A DNA stretch of 8,066 bases from DAOVDI01 sp965373045 (GTDB lineage: Bacteria > Acidobacteriota > Aminicenantia > Aminicenantales > Aminicenantaceae): positions 1-8,066 of the forward strand of contig CBDVEQ010000127.1 in the NCBI GenBank assembly GCA_965373045.1, read 5' to 3'. The translations under genes and the position numbers were made by a program. Positions within the stretch are counted from its first letter, which is position 1, and every line of letters begins with the position of its first letter. Positions 1 through 5,952 of the stretch are shown piece after piece. The notes beneath the pieces were generated by a model. The model did not search any database. It saw only the letters and a program-made list of their open reading frames with translations, and was not told the origin of the DNA.

Positions 1-404
1 ACACAGGTCGTTTCCAGCCCCACACCGAAAAGAATACGGCCAGCCATCATGGAGATCAACATGGCGGATTTTCCTGTACCGAAAACGCCCATACTGCCAA
101 GGGCGACAATAAAGGCTCCTGCAGTAGCGATAACAGCCATCACGATACCGGTCTTGCGGATGCCCCAGCGGTCCAGAGCCATGCCGCCAAGGATGATCAT
201 CAAAGCCAGATTGGCCCAGGTCGTTGAGCTGATCAACAGTCCAAACTGAGTACTGGTAAATCCCAGCTGGCTTTCAAACAATCCTTTCAGAGGGCCGAGA
301 CCATCCTGGAACCAGTATGTGCCAAACATAAGCACACTGATCATACCAAGAACGGAAAATCGAATAGCAGCAGAATCTTTAAGTAACTTTTTCACCTGTT
401 CCAT
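1..404 (-). CDS. MFS transporter, N-terminal part (cut by left edge)
   Basis: This is the first 134 codons of an inner-membrane major facilitator superfamily transporter; the rest lies beyond the left edge. The ATG at 404 is preceded at 411-416 by AGGAGA with a 6-nt spacer, which fixes the start. A short charged N-terminus (MEQVKKLLKD) leads into TM1 at about residues 16-33, a loop, TM2 at 54-74, TM3 at 86-104 and TM4 from about 115. Between TM2 and TM3 is a clear MFS motif A, GGMALDRWGIRKT (residues 73-85), with the conserved Asp78 and Arg79. TM4 carries GRILFGVGLE, which matches the usual Arg/Gly-rich TM4 pattern. The substrate cannot be read from this half. It has its own upstream gap and candidate promoter, so it is probably transcribed separately from the lipid genes upstream on the same strand. 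MFS membership is secure; direction and cargo of transport are unknown. Confidence 0.9.
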   Translation of the reverse strand, partial: MEQVKKLLKDSAAIRFSVLGMISVLMFGTYWFQDGLGPLKGLFESQLGFTSTQFGLLISSTTWANLALMIILGGMALDRWGIRKTGIVMAVIATAGAFIVALGSMGVFGTGKSAMLISMMAGRILFGVGLETTC

Positions 405-454
405 GGTTTTTCTCCTGTTGTTGTATAATTTGAAATAAAAAAGATGTTTGTTGC

Positions 455-477
455 ATAATTAAAGGTTGATTAATTAT
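455..477. repeat. 8-bp perfect inverted repeat, possible operator
   Basis: ATAATTAA at 455-462 and its exact reverse complement TTAATTAT at 470-477 are separated by 7 nt. The repeat covers the predicted -10 and start point of the MFS promoter, which is where a repressor site would act. The low sequence complexity of the region means a chance palindrome is quite possible. Confidence 0.3.
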
Positions 478-501
478 AAGTAAAACATCAGATTTATCCA
501 A
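473..501 (-). promoter_or_regulatory. Candidate sigma70-type promoter for the MFS gene
   Basis: On the minus strand TTGGAT (501-496) is followed after 17 nt by a perfect TATAAT (478-473). This would give transcription from about 466 and a leader of about 60 nt before the ATG at 404. The -35 is a weak match (3 of 6) and the region is very AT-rich, so the -10 could be fortuitous. The perfect 8-bp inverted repeat ATAATTAA/TTAATTAT at 455-462 and 470-477 overlaps the -10 and the predicted start point. Confidence 0.45.
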
Positions 502-607
502 ATGTTTTTTTTGCTTATCGTTTCTGGTGATATTGTGTTTGAGATGATTATGATATTAGAGATTGGAAACAGATCGAAAGTTTTGTTTTAGGATTTATGG
601 ATCGCTG

Positions 608-1315
608 TTAACACGGAACGATCAACTTGTGAATTTCGCTCCGGGTGAGATCACGAAGTTCCTCAATAGATAGGGACTTTATAGTTTCCGGACTGATGGC
701 AGGGCCGAATTGCATTGTGATCGGTCTTGGCCGGACCATCCATGATCCTTTATTCTTTAACTTAAAAAGACCGGACACTCCTATAGGAATGATTGGGACA
801 CAGGCCTGTTTGGCAAGATGGAAAGGAAGTTTTTTAAAAGGCCGCATTTTACCGTCCAACGTGCGGGTTCCCTCGGGCAAAATCACTATCGATTGCCCCC
901 TTTTTAAGAAATCTTCAGTAATCTTAATACTCCGGATGGAGGCATGAATGTTTTTCCTGTTAATGGGGATATTTCCAAGTCTCCGGGTAGCCCATCCATA
1001 GACCGGCCATTTAAACTGCCGGAGTGCCTCAACCCCGCGCACAAAAGTCGGGATGAATCCCTCGAACAAAGGAATGTCGAACAGACTGACATGATTGGAC
1101 ATAAACAGGTAGTTTTTTCCACGTACTAGATTTTCACGGCCGAAAACATGGACCTTGACGAAAATGATTTTGAAGAGAAATCTTAACTTAAGTTTCAGCC
1201 ACGGATCGAATATTTTTGGTTTTAGAAAAAATGAAAGAAAAATGGTGAAAAAGCAGAGGAGGATGAAATAGAGCCCGCCAATCACCCAGACATAGATCGA
1301 GATCAGAACGCTCAT
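608..1315 (-). CDS. plsC: 1-acyl-sn-glycerol-3-phosphate acyltransferase (PlsC/LPLAT family)
   Basis: This is a membrane-associated acyltransferase of 235 aa that most likely transfers an acyl group to the sn-2 position of lysophosphatidic acid, giving phosphatidic acid for phospholipid synthesis. One or two hydrophobic segments fill residues 1-31. The family blocks appear in order: NHVSLFD (74-80) containing the catalytic HX4D pair His75 and Asp80; GNIPINR (114-120) for glycerol-phosphate binding; PEGTR (147-151); and VPIIPIGVSG (173-182). Length fits PlsC. I chose the ATG at 1315 over the in-frame ATG at 1348 because it forms an ATGA overlap with the stop of the lipid kinase upstream and puts the hydrophobic segment at the N-terminus. 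The longer start would add 11 residues and overlap the kinase by 37 bp. The overlap predicts translational coupling. Family assignment is secure; the gene symbol is by function, since related enzymes acylate other lysophospholipids. Confidence 0.88.
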   Translation of the reverse strand: MSVLISIYVWVIGGLYFILLCFFTIFLSFFLKPKIFDPWLKLKLRFLFKIIFVKVHVFGRENLVRGKNYLFMSNHVSLFDIPLFEGFIPTFVRGVEALRQFKWPVYGWATRRLGNIPINRKNIHASIRSIKITEDFLKRGQSIVILPEGTRTLDGKMRPFKKLPFHLAKQACVPIIPIGVSGLFKLKNKGSWMVRPRPITMQFGPAISPETIKSLSIEELRDLTRSEIHKLIVPC

Positions 1316-2202
1316 TTCCAGAAGACCTCTACGGCCTGATGCAGGCATTCCACTTTGACAGGACTGATCCCCACAAGCTCGCCGTCCGGTGTTATGATTT
1401 TTGGCGTTTCGGTTTCAATAGAGATCTTTTTAGCTTTGAACTGCTCGACCTCTTCAAAAAGGATGTGTTCCCCCGTAAAGATCTTTGGAAAACACTGAAG
1501 GAGCCTGCGGCGTGTGATCTTTCTCAGAAGAGTGATGTCCAACAGCCCGTCGTCGATCTTTGCGTTCGGAGCCATCAGAAAATTGGATGTGTACGTGGTA
1601 TTTGAAACCTCGACAAAAATATTTTCCTGCTCCATTTTTTTCCCGTCCGCCTCTATCTTCAGATGAAAGGCTTTCAGAAAAACAGTGCGATACAGAACAC
1701 CGATAGTATATGCTATATTACCCAGGGCTTTTAATTTGAAAGCGGTTTTTGTTACATCGGCCACAAATCCCAAACCCATGATGTTGAGAAAATAATAGTC
1801 CTGTCCGTGGGTGTGAAAAAGGCCCACATCCACCTTGCGTGTTTTTCCAAGATGGATGATCTCCACAGCCTCTTCCAATCGATTGGAGTCCAGGTCAAGA
1901 TCCCGGGCGAATGCGTTTCCCGTACCGACCGGAATAACTCCCAAGGGTATCTTTGTTTTCCCCTGGTTCTGGAAATATCCATTGATCACCTCAAACAGGG
2001 TGCCGTCACCACCGGCTGCCACAATACCATCATATAGATCAAATTGCGTATTCCGGGCGATGTCTCTTGCATGTTCAGGGTAATCGGTCAGAGACAGGTC
2101 AAATTTAACACCTTTTTCATTGAACAGGGATTCAACCTCAGGCAGCATTTTTTTCGCTCGTTTATGGCCGGCGTGTGTATTGTAAATAAGCAGTAATTTC
2201 AC
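1312..2202 (-). CDS. YegS/DagK-family lipid kinase (diacylglycerol kinase catalytic domain)
   Basis: This 296-aa soluble or peripheral kinase phosphorylates a lipid alcohol with ATP; diacylglycerol to phosphatidic acid is the usual family reaction. The N-terminal nucleotide-binding domain has YNTHAGHKRAKK (7-18), in the place of the usual NPxSG loop, then GGDGT (64-68), the hallmark ATP-binding motif, and PVGTGNAFARDL (91-102). The C-terminal beta-sandwich domain has APNAKIDDGLLDI (211-223) with the Asp-Asp-Gly motif, and a TPDGE motif (271-275) typical of DagK/YegS proteins. Length matches the family (about 290-310 aa). The start is GTG at 2202 with AGAGG five nt upstream; an overlapping ATG two bases earlier runs straight into a stop. 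It is the first gene of the operon and its TGA overlaps the ATG of the acyltransferase. The lipid substrate is not determined by sequence; phosphatidylglycerol or other lipids are alternatives. Confidence 0.9.
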   Translation of the reverse strand: MKLLLIYNTHAGHKRAKKMLPEVESLFNEKGVKFDLSLTDYPEHARDIARNTQFDLYDGIVAAGGDGTLFEVINGYFQNQGKTKIPLGVIPVGTGNAFARDLDLDSNRLEEAVEIIHLGKTRKVDVGLFHTHGQDYYFLNIMGLGFVADVTKTAFKLKALGNIAYTIGVLYRTVFLKAFHLKIEADGKKMEQENIFVEVSNTTYTSNFLMAPNAKIDDGLLDITLLRKITRRRLLQCFPKIFTGEHILFEEVEQFKAKKISIETETPKIITPDGELVGISPVKVECLHQAVEVFWK

Positions 2203-2239
2203 ATAAGCCTCTCAACAAAATCGAGATAAAAGAATACCT

Positions 2240-2270
2240 CATATAATCATTTTCTTTGATATTGTGTCAA
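2240..2270 (-). promoter_or_regulatory. Candidate promoter for the lipid kinase-acyltransferase operon
   Basis: The minus strand shows a perfect -35 hexamer TTGACA (2270-2265). Downstream is TTATAT (2246-2241) at 18 nt, or the better hexamer TATATG (2245-2240) at 19 nt. The predicted start near 2233 gives a leader of about 30 nt before the GTG at 2202. The -35 is convincing; the -10 is mediocre and its register is uncertain. Confidence 0.5.
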
Positions 2271-2324
2271 GTTTGCTCGACTCATGAATAATACAAGAAG
2301 AGATACATAAGACAGCCTTTGATT

Positions 2325-2353
2325 TTGACTGGAATGATATTAAATGATATAAA
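2325..2353 (+). promoter_or_regulatory. Strong sigma70-type promoter for the beta-helix/glmM operon
   Basis: TTGACT (2325-2330) and TATAAA (2348-2353) are separated by exactly 17 nt, each matching consensus at five of six positions. Transcription would begin near 2360, leaving about 55 nt of leader before the ATG at 2415. It lies back-to-back with the minus-strand promoter at 2240-2270, so the 212-bp gap serves two divergent operons. Confidence 0.65.
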
Positions 2354-2414
2354 CTCTCTTGGGGAGAAAAAGAAAGTTAAGAATATTTTGTAATGCAGTT
2401 TAGGAGTTTTAGAT

Positions 2415-3248
2415 ATGCTGGCACCCAGTGATTTTTTTGATCTGAAAGGAAATCCCTTTACCGGGCTGTTTGAGGATGTCGATTATGTGTGGGATGGGTT
2501 GAGAATGATTCCGTCCTTTATCCAGGATTTTATTCAGCCAAATATCAGCCATGTTATTCAGTCAGGGCCTGTTTTAAGCCGGACGGTCGTTCTTCATGAG
2601 GACAGGGTTTATGACTCAGGATTCAGTATTGAGTCCAAGGCCTTATCAGGGGAAAAATTGAAGGTCAGTATGGACGGGCAGGTCCTTTCAGGCGCTTCTG
2701 TCATTTATGCAGGCGTCTCTCTTATGGGAGATGCTGTTCAGATAGGGAAGGGAACGGTTATTGAACCGGGGGTTCTCATTAAAGCGCCTACTATTGTTCT
2801 TGATAACTCAGAAGTTCGGCATGGCGCTTATATCAGGGGAAATGTCCTTGTGGGCGATCGATGCATTGTCGGCCATGCCACTGAAATGAAATCTGCGGTT
2901 TTGCTCGGGGGGAGTCAGGCAGGCCATTTTGCTTATGTAGGTGACAGCATCCTGGGCCGAGTTAATCTAGGGGCTGGGACCAAGCTGGCCAATCTAAAGA
3001 TCGTCAAATCTCAGGTAGTGCTCCATATCAAGGGAAAGGTTTACAAAACAGGATTGAGGAAAATTGGCGCTATCCTTGGAGACGGTGTGAAGACCGGATG
3101 CAATTCCGTGACCGCTCCCGGTACGCTTCTGGGACGGGATGTCCTTGTATATCCCAACTGCACAGCCAAAGGTTATCATCCGTCTGGAACGATCATCAAA
3201 CTCAAGCAAAACCAGATCATCAAGCAGAAGGGGAGGAGAGATGGATAA
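2415..3248 (+). CDS. Stand-alone left-handed beta-helix protein, GlmU acetyltransferase-like
   Basis: This 277-aa protein is made mostly of hexapeptide-type repeats (about residues 90-250, e.g. IGKGTVIEPGVLIKA from 110), the left-handed beta-helix fold of acyltransferases. The stretch GHFAYVGDSILG (170-181) with VNLGAGT (183-189) and AN (192-193) aligns with the GlmU region around its catalytic histidine (AGHLTYLGD, then NIGAGT and CN). His171, Asn184 and Asn193 are kept, while the following Tyr of GlmU is Leu194. The first 50 residues (DYVWDGLRMIPSFIQ) look helical, like the linker before such domains in NDP-sugar synthases. No nucleotidyltransferase domain is present: its GxGTRM-type motif is absent. 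An AGGAG at 2402-2406 supports the ATG. It overlaps glmM by 8 bp, so acetylation of an amino-sugar 1-phosphate is my inference. It may equally be a carrier or regulatory domain acting with a separate nucleotidyltransferase. Confidence 0.82.
   Translation: MLAPSDFFDLKGNPFTGLFEDVDYVWDGLRMIPSFIQDFIQPNISHVIQSGPVLSRTVVLHEDRVYDSGFSIESKALSGEKLKVSMDGQVLSGASVIYAGVSLMGDAVQIGKGTVIEPGVLIKAPTIVLDNSEVRHGAYIRGNVLVGDRCIVGHATEMKSAVLLGGSQAGHFAYVGDSILGRVNLGAGTKLANLKIVKSQVVLHIKGKVYKTGLRKIGAILGDGVKTGCNSVTAPGTLLGRDVLVYPNCTAKGYHPSGTIIKLKQNQIIKQKGRRDG
3231..3238 (+). promoter_or_regulatory. Ribosome binding site that fixes the glmM start
   Basis: GGGAGGAG sits 2 nt before the ATG at 3241, with its GGAGG core 5 nt away, inside the last codons of the upstream gene. 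It selects this ATG over the in-frame ATG at 3139, which would add 34 residues that no GlmM has. The placement predicts translational coupling of the two genes. Confidence 0.75.
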
Positions 3249-4599
3249 ACTCTTTGGCACGGACGGAGTTAGAGGAAAGGCTAATACCTATCCTATGACA
3301 GTGGATATTGCCTTGCAGATCGGACGGGCTGCTGCCCATATATTAAAAAAAGAAGGGTACCGCCTGCGTGTCGTGATCGGAAAGGACACCAGGCTTTCCT
3401 GCTATATGTTTGAAAGTGCGTTGGCCTCTGGTCTCATGTCTATGGGAGCGGATGTGATCCTCGTTGGCTCCATGCCAACTCCGGGTATCGCCTTTATTAC
3501 AAACAATATGGATGCAGATTGCGGAATCGTCATTTCTGCTTCACACAATTTCTATGAGGACAACGGCATCAAGATATTCGGACCGGGCGGCTTCAAGCTC
3601 TCGGACGAACAGGAGCAGAAGATCGAGGAATTGATATTTTCAAACAAGTTGGAGAAATTAACGGTTCCTTCCGAAGAGATCGGCCGGGCTCACCGTGAGG
3701 AGGATGCGCTAGGGAGATACATTGTTTTTCTTAGGCATACATTTCCCAAAGACCTGGGCCTGGAGGAGAAAACGATCGTTCTGGACTGTGCCAATGGATC
3801 GACCTATAAACTGGCTCCTACATTGTTCAGGGAGATGCGCGCCAATGTTATTCCTCTGAATGTTTTTCCTGACGGCAAAAACATCAATTTGAATTCCGGG
3901 GCTGTTTACCCTGAAAGCCTGGCAGAGAAAGTGAAGGAAACAGGTGCGGATTTGGGGCTGGCCTTTGACGGAGACGGAGACCGGCTGATCGCTGTAGATG
4001 AAAAGGGCTGTATAATGAGCGGGGATCAAATCCTCGCGATATGTGCCAAGTACTTAAAGGAAAAGGGGAGTTTGAAAAACAACCTGCTTGTATATACAGT
4101 GATGAGCAATCTGGGTTTGGTAAAATCGCTGAAAAAAATGGGAATCAAGGGTATTGCGGCTCAGGTCGGCGATAGAAATGTGCTGAAACAAATGTTAAAG
4201 TATGGTTCAGTTCTGGGAGGAGAAGATTCCGGACATATTATTTTTCTGGAACACCACACCACCGGGGACGGGATCGTCACTGCTCTTCAGCTTCTGGCTG
4301 TGATGCAGCAGGAGAAAAAAAGTCTTTCAAAGCTGGCCGAGGTCATGAAAACTTTCCCCCAGGTTATGATCAACATAAATGTGGGGAAAAAACCGGAATT
4401 GAGCAGCATTCCCGAAATATCAAAGGCCATTCGGAATGTTGAACGTGAGTTGGGTGACAGGGGCAGAGTTCTTGTCCGGTATTCCGGAACCCAACCGCTC
4501 TGCCGCGTTATGGTGGAAGGCCCGACAGATACGGTGACCCGGAGTTGTGCCGAGCGCATTGCTGATGTTGTAGAACAAAAATTGGGTAAACCGGCATAA
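3241..4599 (+). CDS. glmM: Phosphoglucosamine mutase
   Basis: This cytoplasmic enzyme interconverts glucosamine 6-phosphate and glucosamine 1-phosphate, the step before UDP-GlcNAc for peptidoglycan and LPS. The 452-aa length fits GlmM (about 445-455). MDKLFGTDGVRG at the N-terminus is the GlmM signature. The phosphoserine loop is ISASHNFYEDNGIK (98-111) with catalytic Ser101; Phe104 stands where most relatives have Pro. The magnesium loop DGDGDR is at 243-248, the sugar-binding loop GGEDSGH at 326-332, and the phosphate-binding loop RYSGTQPLCRVMVEG at 413-427 where RxSGTEP is usual. The conserved serine, aspartates and arginines are intact, so I expect an active enzyme that is activated by phosphorylation of Ser101. 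It overlaps the beta-helix gene by 8 bp and ends 9 nt before the next gene. Phosphomannomutase or phosphoglucomutase activity is less likely given the GlmM N-terminus. Confidence 0.95.
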   Translation: MDKLFGTDGVRGKANTYPMTVDIALQIGRAAAHILKKEGYRLRVVIGKDTRLSCYMFESALASGLMSMGADVILVGSMPTPGIAFITNNMDADCGIVISASHNFYEDNGIKIFGPGGFKLSDEQEQKIEELIFSNKLEKLTVPSEEIGRAHREEDALGRYIVFLRHTFPKDLGLEEKTIVLDCANGSTYKLAPTLFREMRANVIPLNVFPDGKNINLNSGAVYPESLAEKVKETGADLGLAFDGDGDRLIAVDEKGCIMSGDQILAICAKYLKEKGSLKNNLLVYTVMSNLGLVKSLKKMGIKGIAAQVGDRNVLKQMLKYGSVLGGEDSGHIIFLEHHTTGDGIVTALQLLAVMQQEKKSLSKLAEVMKTFPQVMININVGKKPELSSIPEISKAIRNVERELGDRGRVLVRYSGTQPLCRVMVEGPTDTVTRSCAERIADVVEQKLGKPA

Positions 4600-4608
4600 A
4601 TCCGAGAA

Positions 4609-5517
4609 ATGACTGATCAGTCTCCCCAGCATATTTTACAATCAGGAAAGCCGCTTACCGGAAAAGGCCTCCGGGATCTTACTGGGATGGATGAACTATC
4701 CTTATGGAGGTACTGCCATCAAAACCCGGATATCCTGCTCAAAATCGTGGGAAAGCGTTATTTGCGGCTTGACCGGCAGGTCAAGGGCTTTGCGCGGCTG
4801 TCGCCTTCCATAAAACGTGAATTTTTAACCTATACTGTATGCGGATTAAAAAAAGATGCGGAAGAAGTCAGTCGCCATGTCCATTCTCTGGCCGGAGAGA
4901 TACAAAAGATCAGCCGGGACAAATTCCAGTTTGCCCGGGATACGATCGCAAAAGTGGTAGGATCGCTGGATTTCTGCGGTCGGGTCAATGAACAGGTCTG
5001 TTTTATAATAGCAGGGGATATCGTCTATGAAATGGCTCACTTGGAACCCCGGCCTGAAGTCAGTACCGGACGGCTTGTAAAAGGTTCGGACCTGGATATC
5101 ATCATCGTTGCAGAAGAAAGATTTCCGGATGACCTTTTAGCTCTCCTGGATAAAGCGATCTATCAGGAAAAATACATGTGCCTGATAAAGCCGGATATCC
5201 GGGAGGAGATTGATTATATAATCAAAGACATACGAAAAACCCGTGACCAGTTAAAATTCGACCGGTTTGAACACATGGTCGCGTCCAAAATTCTCTGGGA
5301 AGGGAAGTATTTTGATGGGAGCAAAAGAGTGTTTGAACAGATCCAGAAGATGCTCAAGGAATTCCACATTTCTGAGAAGATCGCTTGCCTTATAAGAGAA
5401 GCTGAAAAAAACAGGGAAGAGGCACAGATGTTTTTATTAAAGGGAGCAAGCCGGATCACGGAAGAAGAAAGTTACAGGCTGTTTTATACTAAAGAAGAAG
5501 CTGAAGAAATATATTGA
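4609..5517 (+). CDS. Uncharacterised protein with HTH-like N-terminus and Pol-beta-type nucleotidyltransferase signature
   Basis: I do not recognise a named family for this 302-aa protein. Residues 15-55 (LTGKGLRDLTGMDELSLWRY, then VGKRYLRLD) read like a small winged-helix or helix-turn-helix domain. A conserved-looking segment follows (ARLSPSIKREFLTYTVCG, 62-79), then a helical stretch. Residues 132-168 hold AGDIVYE and, 24 residues on, KGSDLDIIIV. The SDxD followed by a hydrophobic strand is what the Pol-beta nucleotidyltransferase superfamily uses to bind metal (Asp161 and Asp163). A third acid could be Glu200 or Asp202 in REEIDYII. Residues 215-280 are helical and include ASKILWEGKYFDGS, reminiscent of the C-terminal helix after many such domains. 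It starts 9 nt after glmM with only a weak GAG ahead, suggesting coupled translation. Nucleotide transfer is an inference; the G-to-DxD spacing is longer than in typical MNT-type enzymes. Substrate and pathway are unknown. Confidence 0.8.
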   Translation: MTDQSPQHILQSGKPLTGKGLRDLTGMDELSLWRYCHQNPDILLKIVGKRYLRLDRQVKGFARLSPSIKREFLTYTVCGLKKDAEEVSRHVHSLAGEIQKISRDKFQFARDTIAKVVGSLDFCGRVNEQVCFIIAGDIVYEMAHLEPRPEVSTGRLVKGSDLDIIIVAEERFPDDLLALLDKAIYQEKYMCLIKPDIREEIDYIIKDIRKTRDQLKFDRFEHMVASKILWEGKYFDGSKRVFEQIQKMLKEFHISEKIACLIREAEKNREEAQMFLLKGASRITEEESYRLFYTKEEAEEIY

Positions 5518-5532
5518 CCTGAGCTGGAAAGA

Positions 5533-5937
5533 TCAATCGGATTGTTTTTTTGGCTTTGATTCTTTTTTTGTAAGAGCTTTTTCTATCTCCTTACTTCGGT
5601 CCTTGATCCAATTGGAGTAAAGCACGTCAAAAATTTCTGATTTTGCCCTGGTATCCATATCTTTAATCTTGAGGCCGAGTTGAAAGGTACTGTCTTTGCT
5701 CCGGATCCATGTGACTTCGCCTTTGATGGAAGCGATTTCTTTGCTTTTTGGAAGGCGAAGGCTCAGATCCATGTTGGTTCCGGATTTCAGGTTGAATGAC
5801 AGTGTGAGTTTTATTCCCTCCCGGGAAAAATCATCGATTTTAGCTTCTCCGATAATACGTTTTTTAGGTTCAAGCTTGATAATTTCTGCGGGAAGAGTGC
5901 ATTCAAAGCGAAGAAATTTTCTTTTTTCCTTATCCAT
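5533..5937 (-). CDS. PilZ domain protein, probable c-di-GMP receptor
   Basis: This 134-aa single-domain cytoplasmic protein has the PilZ signature in both parts: RKFLR (residues 6-10) is the RxxxR motif and DFSREG (36-41) is the DxSxxG motif. Both are complete, so binding of cyclic di-GMP is expected from family knowledge. Beta strands consistent with the PilZ barrel continue to about residue 92 (GEVTWIRS, FQLGLKIKD). A helical, lysine-rich tail (112-134) follows. It has no output domain, so it presumably acts by contacting a partner protein. The stop lies 15 nt from the convergent end of the operon to its left, and the ATG faces the potassium channel gene with as little as 15 bp between them. 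No clear ribosome binding site precedes the ATG at 5937, and no alternative upstream start is obvious. The partner is unknown; control of surface behaviour, motility or the neighbouring channel are possible roles. Confidence 0.88.
   Translation of the reverse strand: MDKEKRKFLRFECTLPAEIIKLEPKKRIIGEAKIDDFSREGIKLTLSFNLKSGTNMDLSLRLPKSKEIASIKGEVTWIRSKDSTFQLGLKIKDMDTRAKSEIFDVLYSNWIKDRSKEIEKALTKKESKPKKQSD
5534..5551 (+). terminator. Weak intrinsic terminator candidate after the three-gene operon
   Basis: CAATCGGATTG (5534-5544) can form a short hairpin of 4-5 bp and is followed directly by seven T (5545-5551). It lies 16 nt after the stop of the operon, within the 3' end of the convergent PilZ gene. 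The stem is short and AT-rich, so efficiency would be low. Confidence 0.35.
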
Positions 5938-5952
5938 TGAAATAAGTTTTAC

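Noticed and set aside
49..249. Plus-strand open frame of 66 codons
   Set aside because: It lies antisense within the MFS gene, which has motif A and a good ribosome site; the plus-strand product has no recognisable feature.
598..618. GATCG/CGATC inverted repeat with a central TGTTAACA at the end of the acyltransferase gene, considered as a terminator
   Set aside because: Stem arms of 4-5 bp around a large loop and no T-run downstream on the minus strand; it does not look like an intrinsic terminator.
1316..1348. Longer start for the acyltransferase at 1348
   Set aside because: The 11 extra residues are encoded inside the kinase gene; the ATGA junction at 1315 gives the normal PlsC N-terminus beginning with the hydrophobic segment.
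1339..1605. Plus-strand open frame of 88 codons, and similar frames near 1807-2083
   Set aside because: They are shadows of the lipid kinase, which carries all family motifs on the minus strand.
2355..2367. TCTC/GAGA palindrome at the predicted start point of the plus-strand operon
   Set aside because: Only 4 bp per arm; too short to support as an operator.
3139..3240. In-frame upstream extension of glmM to an ATG at 3139
   Set aside because: It would precede the conserved GlmM N-terminus MDKLFGTDG by 34 residues overlapping the upstream gene, while a strong GGGAGGAG sits right before the ATG at 3241.
3709..4029. Minus-strand open frame of 106 codons
   Set aside because: It is antisense to the central part of glmM, whose motifs are intact; no ribosome site or family resemblance.
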